This document shows positions 50,794 through 61,306 of a stretch of 64,000 nt of DNA, piece by piece. The translations under genes were made by a program, and so were the position numbers. The DNA is taken from NCBI RefSeq assembly GCF_000422805.1, contig NZ_AUGT01000025.1, positions 1 through 64,000 on the forward strand, in the 5' to 3' direction. This stretch comes from Nocardioides halotolerans DSM 19273. GTDB taxonomy: Bacteria > Actinomycetota > Actinomycetes > Propionibacteriales > Nocardioidaceae. The notes under the pieces are model-generated. The model was not told the DNA's origin, did not search any database, and saw only the letters and a list, made by a program, of their open reading frames with translations. Numbering within the stretch: position 1 is the stretch's first letter; each line of letters opens with the position of its first letter.

Positions 50794-50908
50794 GGTTAGA
50801 GCACGTGTTCGAATGATTTCAAACACGTTCGAACGGCGTGTCGCGACGGCCGCCGCACCTCCGACGCGATCGCGCCACGCCTCGACGACGGGTCGGCGAC
50901 ACGCCCGT

Positions 50909-50924
50909 TCGAACAGATGTTTGA
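50909..50924. promoter_or_regulatory. LexA (SOS) box of lexA
   Basis: TCGAACAGATGTTTGA matches the LexA consensus in 11 of 12 half-site positions. It lies 34 bp before the lexA start, about 20 bp before the -10-like TAGCGT at 50945-50950, so it overlaps the expected -35 position and fits autoregulation. Confidence 0.85.
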
Positions 50925-50957
50925 ATTCGGGGCCGGGTCGCCGATAGCGTGCGCGGC

Positions 50958-51704
50958 ATGGCGAGCGACTCGAACGACGGCGGCACCGTTTCCGAGCTTC
51001 CCGACGGACCCGCTGACGCGACCGGGCTGACGGCCCGGCAGCAGCGGATCCTCGAGCATCTCCGCGACTTCATGGAGCAGCGCGGCTACCCACCGAGCAT
51101 GCGCGAGATCGGCGAGGCCGTGGGCCTGACGAGCTCCTCGAGCGTCGCCCACCAGCTCAAGGTCCTCGAGGAGAAGGGGTTCGTGCGCCGCGACCCCAAC
51201 CGCCCGCGGGCGCTCGAGGTGTTCCTGCCCGAGGTGATGGCCGCCCGGCGTGCCGTCGGCTCGGCCGACAGGCTTCTCACGGACGGCTCAGCGTCCTACG
51301 ACGAGACCGGCGTCGGCGACGCGATGCCGCCGGCGACCTACGTCCCGATGCTGGGCCGGATCGCGGCCGGCGGCCCGATCCTGGCCGAGCAGAACCTCGA
51401 GACCGTGTTCCCGCTCCCCCAGGAGCTCGTCGGCGACGGCGAGCTGTTCATGCTCGAGGTCTCCGGTGAGTCGATGATCGACGCCGCCATCTGCGACGGC
51501 GACTTCGTCGTGGTGCGCCGCGAGCAGACCGCCGAGAACGGCGACATCGTGGCAGCGATGATCGACGGCGAGGCCACGGTCAAGACGTTCCAGCGCAAGG
51601 ACGGCCAGGTCTGGCTGCTCCCCCACAACCCGGCCTACGAGCGCATCGACGGCACCCACGCCTCGATCCTGGGCAAGGTCACGGCGGTCCTGCGGCGCCT
51701 CTGA
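50958..51704 (+). CDS. lexA: SOS response repressor LexA
   Basis: A 248-residue LexA. The N-terminal winged helix carries [20 protein letters not shown] and [20 protein letters not shown]; the self-cleavage site is the Ala-Gly bond A137-G138 (RIAAGGP); the Ser-Lys dyad is S172 ([10 protein letters not shown]) and K209 (ATVKTFQRK). All catalytic parts are intact. The ATG at 50958 is preceded by TAGCGT at 7 nt. Targets visible here are lexA itself, the LysM gene and the HNH gene at 26.0 kb. Confidence 0.97.
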   Translation: MASDSNDGGTVSELPDGPADATGLTARQQRILEHLRDFMEQRGYPPSMREIGEAVGLTSSSSVAHQLKVLEEKGFVRRDPNRPRALEVFLPEVMAARRAVGSADRLLTDGSASYDETGVGDAMPPATYVPMLGRIAAGGPILAEQNLETVFPLPQELVGDGELFMLEVSGESMIDAAICDGDFVVVRREQTAENGDIVAAMIDGEATVKTFQRKDGQVWLLPHNPAYERIDGTHASILGKVTAVLRRL

Positions 51705-51709
51705 GCGAA

Positions 51710-51737
51710 AGCCCGGAGGCGCACAACCGACCGGGCT
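51710..51737 (+). terminator. Hairpin after lexA
   Basis: AGCCCGG (51710-51716) and CCGGGCT (51731-51737) form a 7-bp stem with a 14-nt loop, starting 5 bp after the lexA stop. A weak candidate terminator without a U-run. Confidence 0.4.
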
Positions 51738-51804
51738 GCGTGTCCGTCTCTCACGGTAGGGTCAGACGACCTCGTCGAATCCCCGAAAGAGACACGGAGA
51801 TCTC

Positions 51805-53379
51805 ATGCCCAACCCACCTCGGGCGCGCGCCTCGGCGCTGCTGCTCGCCGTCGTCGCCACCAGCGTCATCGCGCTGGTCGCCCCGACGCTCAGCACGCCG
51901 GCCGTGGCCGCACCGTCCCCCTCTCGGGTGGGCACGACCCACGCCAAGAAGCAGGCCCCCGCTGCCCACTGGACCCGCGCCACCCGCGCGAAGCACGCGC
52001 TCGCCCGCGCCAAGAAGGCGTTCGCGGCCGAGACCCCCGCCGGCGAGCGCCCCGACGCCACGCTGGCCCTGCGCAACCTGTGGCTGCTGAAGGACTCGCT
52101 CCCCGCGGCCGACCGCCGCGCCGCCAACAAGCTCTACCAGCGTCCCAAGCTCTCGGGTGACTGCCCGCCCAAGCGCTGCAGCGGCGTCCCCGCGCTGCTC
52201 GGTGACGAGAACGTGCTGATGCACTACGACCCGACCGAGCTCGCCTACGACCCCAACGTCGCGTTCGCCAACGTCAAGTACGTCGCCGACACCTACGCCA
52301 ACTCCGGCTACCGCCGTCCCAAGAGCGACGGCACCAGGGGTGGCGACGGCCGCGTCGACATCTACGTCGCCCAGCTCGAGCCGGGTCTCTACGGCTACTG
52401 CACGACCGACCAGAAGAAGCTCGTCAAGCCGGGCCACTTCGACGTGTGGGCCTACTGCGTGCTCGACGCCGACTACGTCGGCTTCCCGCGCACGCCGCTG
52501 GAGAACTTCCAGGTGACGATCGCGCACGAGTACTACCACGCGACCCAGTTCGCCTACGACATCGCGGACGACCCGTGGTTCCAGGAGGCGACCGCGGCAT
52601 GGGTCGAGGACGAGATGTACCCGACCATCAACGACAACTACCAGTACCTCAAGGACAGCCCGATCACCCACCCGGGCAAGCCGATGGACACCTTCAAGAA
52701 CGGCGCGGTGTTCCACTACGGCGTCTGGAGCTTCTTCCGCTACCTCACCGAGCACTACCCCGCGAAGACCGGATCGCTGCCGACGCTGCTGCTCGACATG
52801 TGGAAGAACGCCGACAGCTCCAAGGGCCCGCGCAAGGACAGGTACTCCACGCAGGCCATCAACAAGGCGCTGAAGAAGGACGCCCACACGAGCCTGACCA
52901 AGCAGTTCGCGAACTTCTCGGCCGCCACCCGGGCGCCGGCGTTTACCTTCCTCGAGGGCGCGACGCTGGGCTACCCGGGCAAGCCGCTCGCCGGCTCGGC
53001 CTCGCTGCCCGCAGGCAAGCGCAAGTCCTTCAAGAGCAAGCTCGACCACCTCACCAGCTCCACCTTCCAGGTGACGCCCGGTGGCGGTACGTCGAAGCTG
53101 AAGGTCACGGTCAAGATGGCGAGGAAGCAGACCTCGCCGAGCGCGGTCGTGGCGATCTACTCCACGTCCGGCCTGAGCTTCGTGACGCTCAAGCTGAACA
53201 AGAAGGGCGTCGGCAAGAAGACCGTCGTCTTCGACGGCACGGTCGGCGCGGTCGAGGTGACGCTGGTCAACGCCAGCACCCGCTACCGCGACTGCTACCG
53301 CCGCAGCACGCCGTACAGCTGCTCGGGGCGCCCGGTCGACAACAACCTCAAGGCCCGCGTCCAGGTGAAGGCATCCTGA
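51805..53379 (+). CDS. Secreted zinc metalloprotease, MXAN_6640-like
   Basis: A 524-residue exported protein with a signal peptide ending near STPAVAA. The zinc site is IAHEYYHATQFAYD (HExxH with H-E-Y-Y-H), and ATAAWVEDEMYP supplies the glutamate of a gluzincin-like arrangement. The N-terminal 100 residues look like a propeptide; the C-terminal 120 residues form a beta-sandwich with cysteines (CYRRSTPYSC). Likely an extracellular peptidase. The ATG has a GGAGAT ribosome-binding site about 6 nt upstream. Confidence 0.82.
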   Translation: MPNPPRARASALLLAVVATSVIALVAPTLSTPAVAAPSPSRVGTTHAKKQAPAAHWTRATRAKHALARAKKAFAAETPAGERPDATLALRNLWLLKDSLPAADRRAANKLYQRPKLSGDCPPKRCSGVPALLGDENVLMHYDPTELAYDPNVAFANVKYVADTYANSGYRRPKSDGTRGGDGRVDIYVAQLEPGLYGYCTTDQKKLVKPGHFDVWAYCVLDADYVGFPRTPLENFQVTIAHEYYHATQFAYDIADDPWFQEATAAWVEDEMYPTINDNYQYLKDSPITHPGKPMDTFKNGAVFHYGVWSFFRYLTEHYPAKTGSLPTLLLDMWKNADSSKGPRKDRYSTQAINKALKKDAHTSLTKQFANFSAATRAPAFTFLEGATLGYPGKPLAGSASLPAGKRKSFKSKLDHLTSSTFQVTPGGGTSKLKVTVKMARKQTSPSAVVAIYSTSGLSFVTLKLNKKGVGKKTVVFDGTVGAVEVTLVNASTRYRDCYRRSTPYSCSGRPVDNNLKARVQVKAS

Positions 53380-53392
53380 GCTGAGGTCCCGT

Positions 53393-53429
53393 CAACATCC
53401 CCGGCCGACGTCGTCGGCCGGGGATGTTG
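53393..53429. terminator. Strong bidirectional hairpin between convergent genes
   Basis: A perfect 17-bp inverted repeat, caacatccccggccgac and its complement, with a 3-nt loop (53410-53412), lies between the protease and the PLD-like gene. Its strength and position indicate a bidirectional terminator. Confidence 0.85.
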
Positions 53430-53476
53430 CACGTCCGGGGTCAACATCCGGGGCCACATGCCCGGTCCGCGGCAGG

Positions 53477-54811
53477 TCAGCGGCAGCGCGCCTGCCTCGG
53501 CACCGCCGACACGCGGCTCTGGTGGGCGTGCTTGAAGGCGTCGTTGACGTGGGCCGAGTAGGTCTTGAACAGCCACTTGCCGTCGAGGCGCAGCATCATC
53601 TCGTCGTTGTAGCGCAGGCCGCCACACGTGGTGTTGCTGGTGCCGGTCACCACGACGTAGCGTTCCTTGCCGTGGATCTTCGCGTGGATCGCGTAGACCT
53701 TGTCGTGGGTGATGATCGTGCGGACCCGGTTGTTGTCGATGTCGACCGTGCGGCCGTCGGGCAGCTTGAACGGCGACTGCAGCCAGTTCTCGATGAGGTC
53801 GCGGGTGGTGACGATCCGCAGCTTGCAGCCCTCCTTGGCGAGCCGCCCGATCTGGGTGCGGACGTCGTAGCGCTGGACCACCGCGATCATGATGTTGACG
53901 GTGTTCATGCCCTTGGCGCAGTGCACCGAGCGGAGGGTGTCGACCACCAGGTCGCCGCGCTTGCGCGGGTAGACCATCGCGTTGGGCGGCCCGCCGAAGG
54001 ACTTCTGCTTGTCCGACCACGAGACGCCGCCGGCCGTCCAGCTCTGGGCGCGCAGGCGCTGGAAGTACTGCAGCCCGAAGGCGTAGAAGGAGTCGTCGAA
54101 GACCCGGGTGAGGCTGTTGACCTGGGAGTACTGGCGACCCTCGAAGTTGCTCGAGGACGTGATCACCGACTTCTTGCCACCGATGTCGGCGAGGAGGTAC
54201 TTCAGGTGGTTGACGTCCTGCGAGGGCGGGGCCGGCGGCTTGCCGGTCCACGGCAGGCAGGCGCCCTTGCAGACGACGACGTTGCCCGGCATCGGGTCGC
54301 CGCCCTCGATCTGGGCGATCACCTTCTTGCCTGCCGGCTTGGTGGTCATGTCGGCGTCGGCCACGATCTCGACGTGGGCCCCGCGCTGCTGGGCTGCCAC
54401 GATCGCCTTGGTCGTCGCCGGGATGTCCCAGCGGAACATCGCGATCCGCAGCGAGTCGCCCGCGCCCGCCGACTTGAAGATGTCGATGAAGTGGCGCACG
54501 ACGGCAGGGTCCTTGCCGCCGTGGGTCGCCGGCGAGGAGAAGCAGACCTCGTAGGCGCCCGCGGCGTTGCAGCCGCTGAGGGCGGTGCGGGCGGCCGTGT
54601 CGTCCGGCACGGTCAGGTCTGTCGCCGGGGTGCTCTCGACCGTGCCGTCGGCGGCGTCGTCACCAGTCTCGTCAGCGGTGTCGGCAGCGGTGACCGCCGA
54701 GCTCACCCCGCGCGGTGGTCCGGAGGCTGCTGGCTCCCCTGCTCCGGCACAGGCGGCGGAGACCACCAGCACGAGGGCGACGAGTCCGGACGGTCCGAGG
54801 CGCGTGCGCAT
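53477..54811 (-). CDS. Phospholipase D-like (HKD) lipoprotein
   Basis: A 444-residue predicted lipoprotein (VVSAAC, Cys 21) with an acidic linker and a two-domain PLD fold. HxK motif 1 is NHLKYLLADIGG (H202, K204) with SSSNFE following (N222); motif 2 is IHAKIHGK (H376, K378) with TGTSNTTC. The usual Asp of the HxKxxxxD motif is present in motif 1 (D209) and is less clear in motif 2. Likely an extracellular phosphodiesterase or phospholipase. Both half sites are intact enough for activity. Confidence 0.82.
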   Translation of the reverse strand: MRTRLGPSGLVALVLVVSAACAGAGEPAASGPPRGVSSAVTAADTADETGDDAADGTVESTPATDLTVPDDTAARTALSGCNAAGAYEVCFSSPATHGGKDPAVVRHFIDIFKSAGAGDSLRIAMFRWDIPATTKAIVAAQQRGAHVEIVADADMTTKPAGKKVIAQIEGGDPMPGNVVVCKGACLPWTGKPPAPPSQDVNHLKYLLADIGGKKSVITSSSNFEGRQYSQVNSLTRVFDDSFYAFGLQYFQRLRAQSWTAGGVSWSDKQKSFGGPPNAMVYPRKRGDLVVDTLRSVHCAKGMNTVNIMIAVVQRYDVRTQIGRLAKEGCKLRIVTTRDLIENWLQSPFKLPDGRTVDIDNNRVRTIITHDKVYAIHAKIHGKERYVVVTGTSNTTCGGLRYNDEMMLRLDGKWLFKTYSAHVNDAFKHAHQSRVSAVPRQARCR

Positions 54812-54838
54812 GCCGTCCAGCGTCTCATCCGGTCGTGA

Positions 54839-56875
54839 CTAGCGTGCGTCGGACTGCTTGATCGGCGAGGGCGCAGCGGCCGCCAGCCGGGCCAGCGCCT
54901 TGCGGACGACGGCCGGGTCGGAGGTCGCCCACATGGGCGCCAGGCTGGCCTTGAGGAAGGCGCCGTAGCGGGCGGTGGCCAGGCGCGGGTCGAGGACGGC
55001 GACCACGCCGCGGTCGGTGGTGGTGCGGATCAGCCGGCCGGTGCCCTGGGCGAGGAGCAGCGCGGCGTGGGTGGCGGCGACCTGCATGAAGCCGTTGCCG
55101 CCGGCCTTGTCGGCGGCGCGCTGACGGGCGCTCATCAGCGGGTCGTCGGGGCGGGGGAAGGGGATCCGGTCGATGAGCACGAGCTGGCAGGTGTCACCTG
55201 GGACGTCGAGGCCCTGCCAGAGCGAGAGCGTGCCGAACAGCGCGGTGTGCGGGTCGTCGACGAACTGCCGGGCCAGCTCGGGCAGCTGCGCGTCGCCCTG
55301 GGCGAGGGTGGTGAGGTGGGGCAGCCGCTCCCGGACGGCCTCCGCCGCGGTCTCGGCGGCCCGCCGGCTGGAGAACAGCCCGAGCGCGCGGCCCTCGCAC
55401 GCGTCGACCAGCTCGACGATCTCGTCGAGCTGGGCCTGCCCCAGCCCGTCGCGACCCGGCGGCGGCAGGTGACGGGCGACGTAGAGGATCGCCTGCTGGG
55501 CGTAGTCGAACGGGCTGCCGACGTCGAGGCCGCGCCACGGGAGCACGTCGTCGCCCCGCTCGACGGGGCCGCTGTCGACGTTCTCGGCCGCCTTGAGCCC
55601 GAAGCTGGACGCCACGGCGTTGAAGTCGCCGCCGAGCTTGAGCGTCGCGCTGGTGAAGACGGCGAGCTTGTCGGTCAGCAGCTTGTCGCGCATCGGGCCC
55701 CACACCTGGAGCGGCGCGACGCACAGGTGGGGCGGCCGGTTGTCGCCCCCCTCGGTCACCCAGAGCACGTCGCCCTCGGAGTGGGCCGTCATGCGCTCGG
55801 CGGTGGCGAAGACCTCCTGGACCGCGCCCTTGGCCTGGTTGAGCCCGGCATCGCCGTCGCCCTGCGCCGCGCCGCCCGAGTCGCCCTTGGGGTACGCCGA
55901 CAAGCAGGCGCGCGCACTGGCGCGCACGGCCACCAGCGCCTCGGAGAGCGCGTCGGGCACGACGTCGATGCGGCCGGGGTGGAGGTCGTTGATCGCGGCG
56001 CGCAGCGCGTCGCCGGCGTCGGCGAGGTCGTCGGCCTCGTGGCCCTCGACGTGGCGCTGCGACCGCTTGGCCGCCCGGTCGACGTCGGCCGCGAACAGCT
56101 CGTCGGTCGCGGCCTGGGTGATGCGGCTGACCAGCTCGTGGGCCTCGTCGACGACCACGACGTCGTAGTCGGGGATCATCGGCACGCCCTCGATCGCGTC
56201 GATCGCGAGCAGCGAGTGGTTGGTGACGACCAGGTGTGAGCGCTGGGCCTTCTCGCGCGCGAGCTCGGCGAAGCACTCCTGGCCGAACGGGCACTTCGCG
56301 GCGCCGAGGCACTCGCGGTGGTTGACCGAGACCTGGCGCCACTCGCGGTCGGTGTGGCGCGGCGCGTTGTCGCGCTCGCCGCTGCCGCCGGCCTCGGACT
56401 CCTCCTCGGCCCACGCCCGCAGCTCGATCACCTTGCTCGCCATCGGGCCGACGGGGACGTCGACCAGCGTGCCCTGGTCGTCGGGGACGCCGGCCCGGAT
56501 GCGGTGCAGGCAGGCGTAGTTGGACCGCCCCTTGAGCACGGCGTACGACGCGTCGACGCCGGGCAGGTCGCCGACCGCGTCGACCAGGCGCGGGAGGTCG
56601 CGCTCGACGAGCTGGTGCTGCAGCGCCAGGGTCGCGGTGGCGACGACCACCCGGCGGTCGTGCAGGAGGGAGGGCACGAGGTAGGCCAGTGACTTGCCGG
56701 TGCCGGTGCCGGCCTGGACGAGCAGGTGGGTGCCGTCGACCATCGCGGCGGCCACCGCCTCGGCCATCTCGATCTGCCCGGGCCGCTCCTGGCCACCCAG
56801 CGCCTCGACGGCGGCCGCGAGCACTCCGGCGACCGCGGTCTCCGCGTCGACGTCGGAGGCGGTCGGGGCGGGCAC
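54839..56875 (-). CDS. DinG/XPD-family ATP-dependent DNA helicase
   Basis: A 678-residue superfamily II helicase with an Fe-S cluster. Walker A QAGTGTGKS is at 55-62; Fe-S cysteines C122, C189, C195 and C201 lie in YACLHRI and ECLGAAKCPFGQEC; the DEAH box is at 243-246; GTLSLWQGLDVPG and AQGTGRLIRTTTD are later helicase motifs. It should unwind DNA, RNA:DNA or forked structures during repair. GTG start with TAAGGT 6 nt upstream. No SOS box was found, unlike E. coli dinG. Confidence 0.92.
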   Translation of the reverse strand: MPAPTASDVDAETAVAGVLAAAVEALGGQERPGQIEMAEAVAAAMVDGTHLLVQAGTGTGKSLAYLVPSLLHDRRVVVATATLALQHQLVERDLPRLVDAVGDLPGVDASYAVLKGRSNYACLHRIRAGVPDDQGTLVDVPVGPMASKVIELRAWAEEESEAGGSGERDNAPRHTDREWRQVSVNHRECLGAAKCPFGQECFAELAREKAQRSHLVVTNHSLLAIDAIEGVPMIPDYDVVVVDEAHELVSRITQAATDELFAADVDRAAKRSQRHVEGHEADDLADAGDALRAAINDLHPGRIDVVPDALSEALVAVRASARACLSAYPKGDSGGAAQGDGDAGLNQAKGAVQEVFATAERMTAHSEGDVLWVTEGGDNRPPHLCVAPLQVWGPMRDKLLTDKLAVFTSATLKLGGDFNAVASSFGLKAAENVDSGPVERGDDVLPWRGLDVGSPFDYAQQAILYVARHLPPPGRDGLGQAQLDEIVELVDACEGRALGLFSSRRAAETAAEAVRERLPHLTTLAQGDAQLPELARQFVDDPHTALFGTLSLWQGLDVPGDTCQLVLIDRIPFPRPDDPLMSARQRAADKAGGNGFMQVAATHAALLLAQGTGRLIRTTTDRGVVAVLDPRLATARYGAFLKASLAPMWATSDPAVVRKALARLAAAAPSPIKQSDAR

Positions 56876-56884
56876 CCCAGAACC

Positions 56885-58087
56885 TTAGTTGGCCGGACCG
56901 ACCCCGGCGCGGCTCTCTCCACCGAGGGGCAGCGCCAGCTCGGCGGCGAGGCCGCCGGGCTCGAGCGGGGTGAGCGTCAGCCGCCCACCGTGGTGGTCGG
57001 CGACGGCCTCGACGATCGACAGCCCGAGGCCGACGCCCCGGTCGGAGCCGACCCGGTCTCGCACGCCGCGGCGGAACGGCAGCGTCAGCCCGGCGGCGTC
57101 GGCCGGGTCGATCCGCGGCCCGGTGCTGCTGACCTCGAGGACCGCCTCGCCGTCCCGCTCCAGCAGTCGCACGTCGACCCAGCCCTCGCCGGCGGGCAGG
57201 TTGTGGCGCTCGGCGTTCTGGAGGAGGTTGCCGACCGCCCGGTCGAGCAGCTCCGCGTCGCCGGCCACGCTCACTGGCGCCAGGTGCAGGTGCCACGGTC
57301 GGCCGGCGTCCTCCTCCCCGCGGACCCGGTCGACGGCGTCGCTGACCAGCGCCATGAGGTCGACCCGTTCGTGCCGGGCCGGCTCGAGGCCGGACTGGAC
57401 CCGCGCCAGGGTGAGCAGCGCATCGACCGTGCGGTTCGCCCGGTCGTTCTGGCCCAGCGCCACCTCGGCGGCGTGGCGCAGCTCGGCCTCCGACGCCTCG
57501 GGGTTGGCGAGCGCGACGTCGAGTGCCGCCTGCTGGTTGGCCAGCGGCGTGCGCAGCTCGTGCGACATGGTGGCGACCAGACGGCGTTCGGTGGCGAACG
57601 CCGAGGAGATGCGGTCGAGCAGCGAGTCGAAGGTGTCGGCGAGCTCGCGCAGCTCGTCGTGGGGGCCGCCGAGCGAGACCCGCTCGTCCAGCGAGTGCGC
57701 CGAGATCGCGCGCGCCCGGCTGGTGATCGTGTGCACCGGCGCCAGGACCCGGCCGGCGAAGACCCAGCCCACACCGACCGACACCGCCGCCGTCAGCAGC
57801 AGACCGACGCCCGACCACCACAGCAGCCCGTTGAGGGTCCGGTCGACCGCGTCGACGCGCGCCTGGAACACCGTGTCGCCGAAGGTCTCCCCCGGCTGCG
57901 GCGCGGCCCCCACGGCCGGCCCGTCGACGTCCGGCGGCGGCCCCTGCGTCGAGCCGATGAAGTAGGTCGCCTTCGGGGGGTGGCTCACCAGCGCGTAGAT
58001 GCCGCCGAGCAGCACGGACGCGGAGACCACCGAGATCAGCGAGTAGACGATCGTCAGCCGCCACCGCACGCTCAGGCCCCGGTTCAC
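56885..58087 (-). CDS. Two-component sensor histidine kinase
   Basis: A 400-residue sensor. Two transmembrane helices (LTIVYSLISVVSASVLLGGI and LLLTAAVSVGVGWVFAGRV) flank a 55-residue periplasmic loop, then a HAMP domain, phosphoacceptor His176 in SHELRTPLAN, and the ATPase with NLLQNAERHN and GVGLGLSIVE. It follows its response regulator gene by 16 bp. The divergent neighbours are a lipoprotein and a MacAB-like exporter, so it probably senses envelope stress or a secreted compound. Confidence 0.92.
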   Translation of the reverse strand: MNRGLSVRWRLTIVYSLISVVSASVLLGGIYALVSHPPKATYFIGSTQGPPPDVDGPAVGAAPQPGETFGDTVFQARVDAVDRTLNGLLWWSGVGLLLTAAVSVGVGWVFAGRVLAPVHTITSRARAISAHSLDERVSLGGPHDELRELADTFDSLLDRISSAFATERRLVATMSHELRTPLANQQAALDVALANPEASEAELRHAAEVALGQNDRANRTVDALLTLARVQSGLEPARHERVDLMALVSDAVDRVRGEEDAGRPWHLHLAPVSVAGDAELLDRAVGNLLQNAERHNLPAGEGWVDVRLLERDGEAVLEVSSTGPRIDPADAAGLTLPFRRGVRDRVGSDRGVGLGLSIVEAVADHHGGRLTLTPLEPGGLAAELALPLGGESRAGVGPAN

Positions 58088-58103
58088 GTGCGCACGCCCA
58101 CTC

Positions 58104-58763
58104 TCACGAGCACAGCCGGTAGCCGACGCCGCGCAGCGTCTCGATCACCTGCGGGTCGCCGAGCTTGCGACGCAGGCCGACCATCGTCACCCGCACGGCG
58201 TTGGAGAACGCATCGGCGTGCTCGTCCCACACCCGCTCCAGCAGGTCCTCGGCCGACACCACCGCGCCGCGCGCCCGCGCCAGCTCGGCCAGCACGCCGT
58301 ACTCCTTCAGCGTGAGCTGCACCGGCCGCCCGGCGCGGGTCACGGTCCGGCGCGCGGTGTCGATGGCCACCTCGCCGCTGCGGATGACGGGAGGTACGGC
58401 GGGACTGGTGCGCCGCGCGAGCGCCTCCACCCGCGCCAGCAGCTCCGCGAACGCGAACGGTTTGGGAAGGTAGTCGTCGGCCCCGAGGGCGAAGCCGTCC
58501 ACCTTCTCCGCGACCGTGCCGGCCGCGGTGAGCATCAGCACCCGCGCCGACGCTCCGTCGCGCACCAGCGCTCGGCACACCTCGTCGCCGTGGACGACCG
58601 GCAGGTCGCGGTCGAGGAGCACGACGTCGTAGTGGTTGACCGCGGCCTGCTCGAGCGCGGTGGCGCCGTCGGTCACGACGTCGACGGCGTAGCCCGACCG
58701 GCGCAGCCCGCGCGCGAGCGCGTCGGCCATGATCTCCTCGTCCTCGACGACCAGCACGCGCAT
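58104..58763 (-). CDS. OmpR-family response regulator
   Basis: A 219-residue regulator: receiver domain with phosphoacceptor D51 (VVLLDRDLP) and K101-type loop (ADDYLPKPFAF), then a winged-helix DNA-binding domain ending in LRGVGYRLCS. The ATG at 58763 gives the expected MRVLVVEDEE start. It is 105 bp from the divergent lipoprotein gene, so it may control the export operon as well as itself. Confidence 0.93.
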   Translation of the reverse strand: MRVLVVEDEEIMADALARGLRRSGYAVDVVTDGATALEQAAVNHYDVVLLDRDLPVVHGDEVCRALVRDGASARVLMLTAAGTVAEKVDGFALGADDYLPKPFAFAELLARVEALARRTSPAVPPVIRSGEVAIDTARRTVTRAGRPVQLTLKEYGVLAELARARGAVVSAEDLLERVWDEHADAFSNAVRVTMVGLRRKLGDPQVIETLRGVGYRLCS

Positions 58764-58867
58764 GCCCGAACGCTGCCACGGGTCAGGTTCAGCCCGGATA
58801 AGGAAATCCGCAGAACCTGCTGAGTTCGCCAACGCTGACCCAGCGGGCGAACCGGTGCAGTGGGGCC

Positions 58868-59536
58868 ATGACCACCTTCTCGCACCCCAGGTCCGCGGCC
58901 TCCCGTGCCGCGCACGACCTCGCCTTCCGCGTCGTCCACCGGTTCCTCGTGGCCGCCGCCCTCCTCGTCGTGCTCGGTCTCGCCTCCGGGTGCGGCGGCG
59001 ACCCCGGCGGCAACGGGTCGGCGCTGCCGGACGCCGCAGGGGCGTCGCCGTCCGCGGACGCGACGACGTCGAGCGACCAGGCCGACCTCGACCCGGAGGA
59101 CGCGATGCTCAAGTTCGCCGAGTGCATGCGCGAGCACGGCGTCGACATGCCGGACCCGGCGCCGGGCGGCGGTATCCGGATGAACGGCGAGGGGCTGTCG
59201 CAGGAGCAGATGGAGGCCGCCCAGCGTGACTGCCAGAAGTGGATGGACATGGCCGAGCCCGAGGAGGGCGGCCACGAGCTGACCGAGGAGGAGAAGCAGC
59301 AGTTCCTCGACATGGCCGGCTGCATGCGCGAGCGCGGCTACAACTTCCCGGACCCCACCTTCGACGGCGGCCGGGTCACGCAGAAGATCGAGAAGGAGAA
59401 GGGCGGGCCGGACCTGCCCGGGCCGGACGACCCGGCCTTCCAGCAGGACATGGAGGAGTGCAGCGCCGACGCCGGCCTGGAGCCCCCGGGCAACGGAGGC
59501 GGCGCCGGACCCGCCACCGACGAGCACGAGGGCTGA
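58868..59536 (+). CDS. Lipoprotein with duplicated CMRxxGxxxPDP repeat
   Basis: A 222-residue lipoprotein (LASGC). The mature part contains two related repeats: FAECMREHGVDMPDP and MAGCMRERGYNFPDP, each followed by an acidic region and a cysteine (AAQRDCQKW, MEECSADAG). Two cysteines per repeat suggest disulfides. I know similar repeat lipoproteins beside MacAB-like exporters in actinobacteria, but not their function. It is the first gene of the export operon, followed after 1 bp by the adaptor. Confidence 0.72.
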   Translation: MTTFSHPRSAASRAAHDLAFRVVHRFLVAAALLVVLGLASGCGGDPGGNGSALPDAAGASPSADATTSSDQADLDPEDAMLKFAECMREHGVDMPDPAPGGGIRMNGEGLSQEQMEAAQRDCQKWMDMAEPEEGGHELTEEEKQQFLDMAGCMRERGYNFPDPTFDGGRVTQKIEKEKGGPDLPGPDDPAFQQDMEECSADAGLEPPGNGGGAGPATDEHEG

Positions 59537-59537
59537 C

Positions 59538-60598
59538 GTGGCACGCCGGACCATCTGGCTCGCCACCGGAGCCGTCCTCACCAGCGTCACGCTGACCGGG
59601 TGCACCTTCCCGGGCGGCGACGGGGCCGGGGCGACGGAGGAGCCAGCGGCCGCACCGGTCACCGCAACCGTGCGACGCACCGACCTGACCGAGACCCTCA
59701 CCGAGACCGGTCAGCTCGGCTACGGCAACGCGCTCGACCTGCCGACCGGGCTGACCGGCACCGTCACCTGGCTGCCGGACGTCGGCGGCGTCGTCGAGAA
59801 CGGCGAGCCGGTCTACCGGCTGGACGCCGACCCCGTGCTGAGGCTCGACGGCAAGGTGCCCGCCTGGCGCGACCTCGACCCCGGCGTCAGCAGCGGGCGC
59901 GACGTGCTGCAGCTCGAGCGGGCGCTCACCGCGCTCGGCTACACCCGCGACCTCGATCTCGAGGTCGACGGCGACTGGACGTGGGTGACCACCATCGCGG
60001 TCGAGCGGTGGCAGCGCGACCACGGGCTCGACGACGACGGCGAGCTGCCTTTGGGCCGCGTCGTCTTCACCGACGGCGACGTGCGGGTGGCGACGATGCC
60101 CGTCGCGGACGGGACGGCGGTGCAACCCGGCACCGTCGTGCTGCAGGTGAGCGCCACCCAGCGCACGGTCACGGTCTCCGTCGACCCCACCCAGAAGCGG
60201 CTCGCGCCGGTGCACAAAGCCGTCGAGCTCGAGTTCCCCGACGGCACCACGGCGCGCGGCCGGATCCGCGAGGTCGAGCACCTGCCCGCCACCGAGGCGT
60301 CCGACGAGACCCTCGACGTGAGGATCGAGGTGGTCGGGCCGAAGGCCAAGCGGCAGGAGGTCGACCAGCAGGTCGACGGAACGTCGGTGCAGGTGGGGTT
60401 CGCGCACACCGTCGCGGAGGACGTGCTCGCGATGCCCGTGACCGCGCTGGTCGCGCTGGTCGCCGGCGGCTATGGCGTGGAGAAGGTCGCCGACGGCGAC
60501 ACGGCGTACGTCGCCGTCACCGCCGGCGCCTTCTCGGAGACCCTGGTGGAGGTCGAGTCACCCGACCTGGCCGAGGGCGACGAGGTCGTGGTGACGCC

Positions 60599-60602
<4 letters not shown>
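59538..60602 (+). CDS. Efflux adaptor lipoprotein with peptidoglycan-binding domain
   Basis: A 354-residue membrane-fusion-like adaptor with lipobox LTGC. It contains a beta-barrel/lipoyl-like start (VTATVRRTDLTETLTETGQL), a peptidoglycan-binding domain 1 inserted at about 115-170 (VLQLERALTALGYT, VERWQRDHGL), and a C-terminal barrel. It would link the MacAB-like ATPase/permease pair to the cell wall. Its stop overlaps the start of the ATPase gene (GTGA). Confidence 0.82.

Positions 60603-61302
<700 letters not shown>

Positions 61303-61306
<4 letters not shown>

Noticed and set aside
50805..50826. Inverted repeat gtgttcgaa-tgat-ttcaaacac as a third SOS box
   Set aside because: The half sites are in the reversed order (GTTCGAA...TTCAAAC) compared with GAAC...GTTC, so it is not a LexA site. 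It may be a promoter spacer or bind another factor.
55194..58064. A 956-codon minus-strand open frame
   Set aside because: It is a frame-shifted shadow of the helicase and kinase genes, extremely rich in Arg, Ala and Gly.
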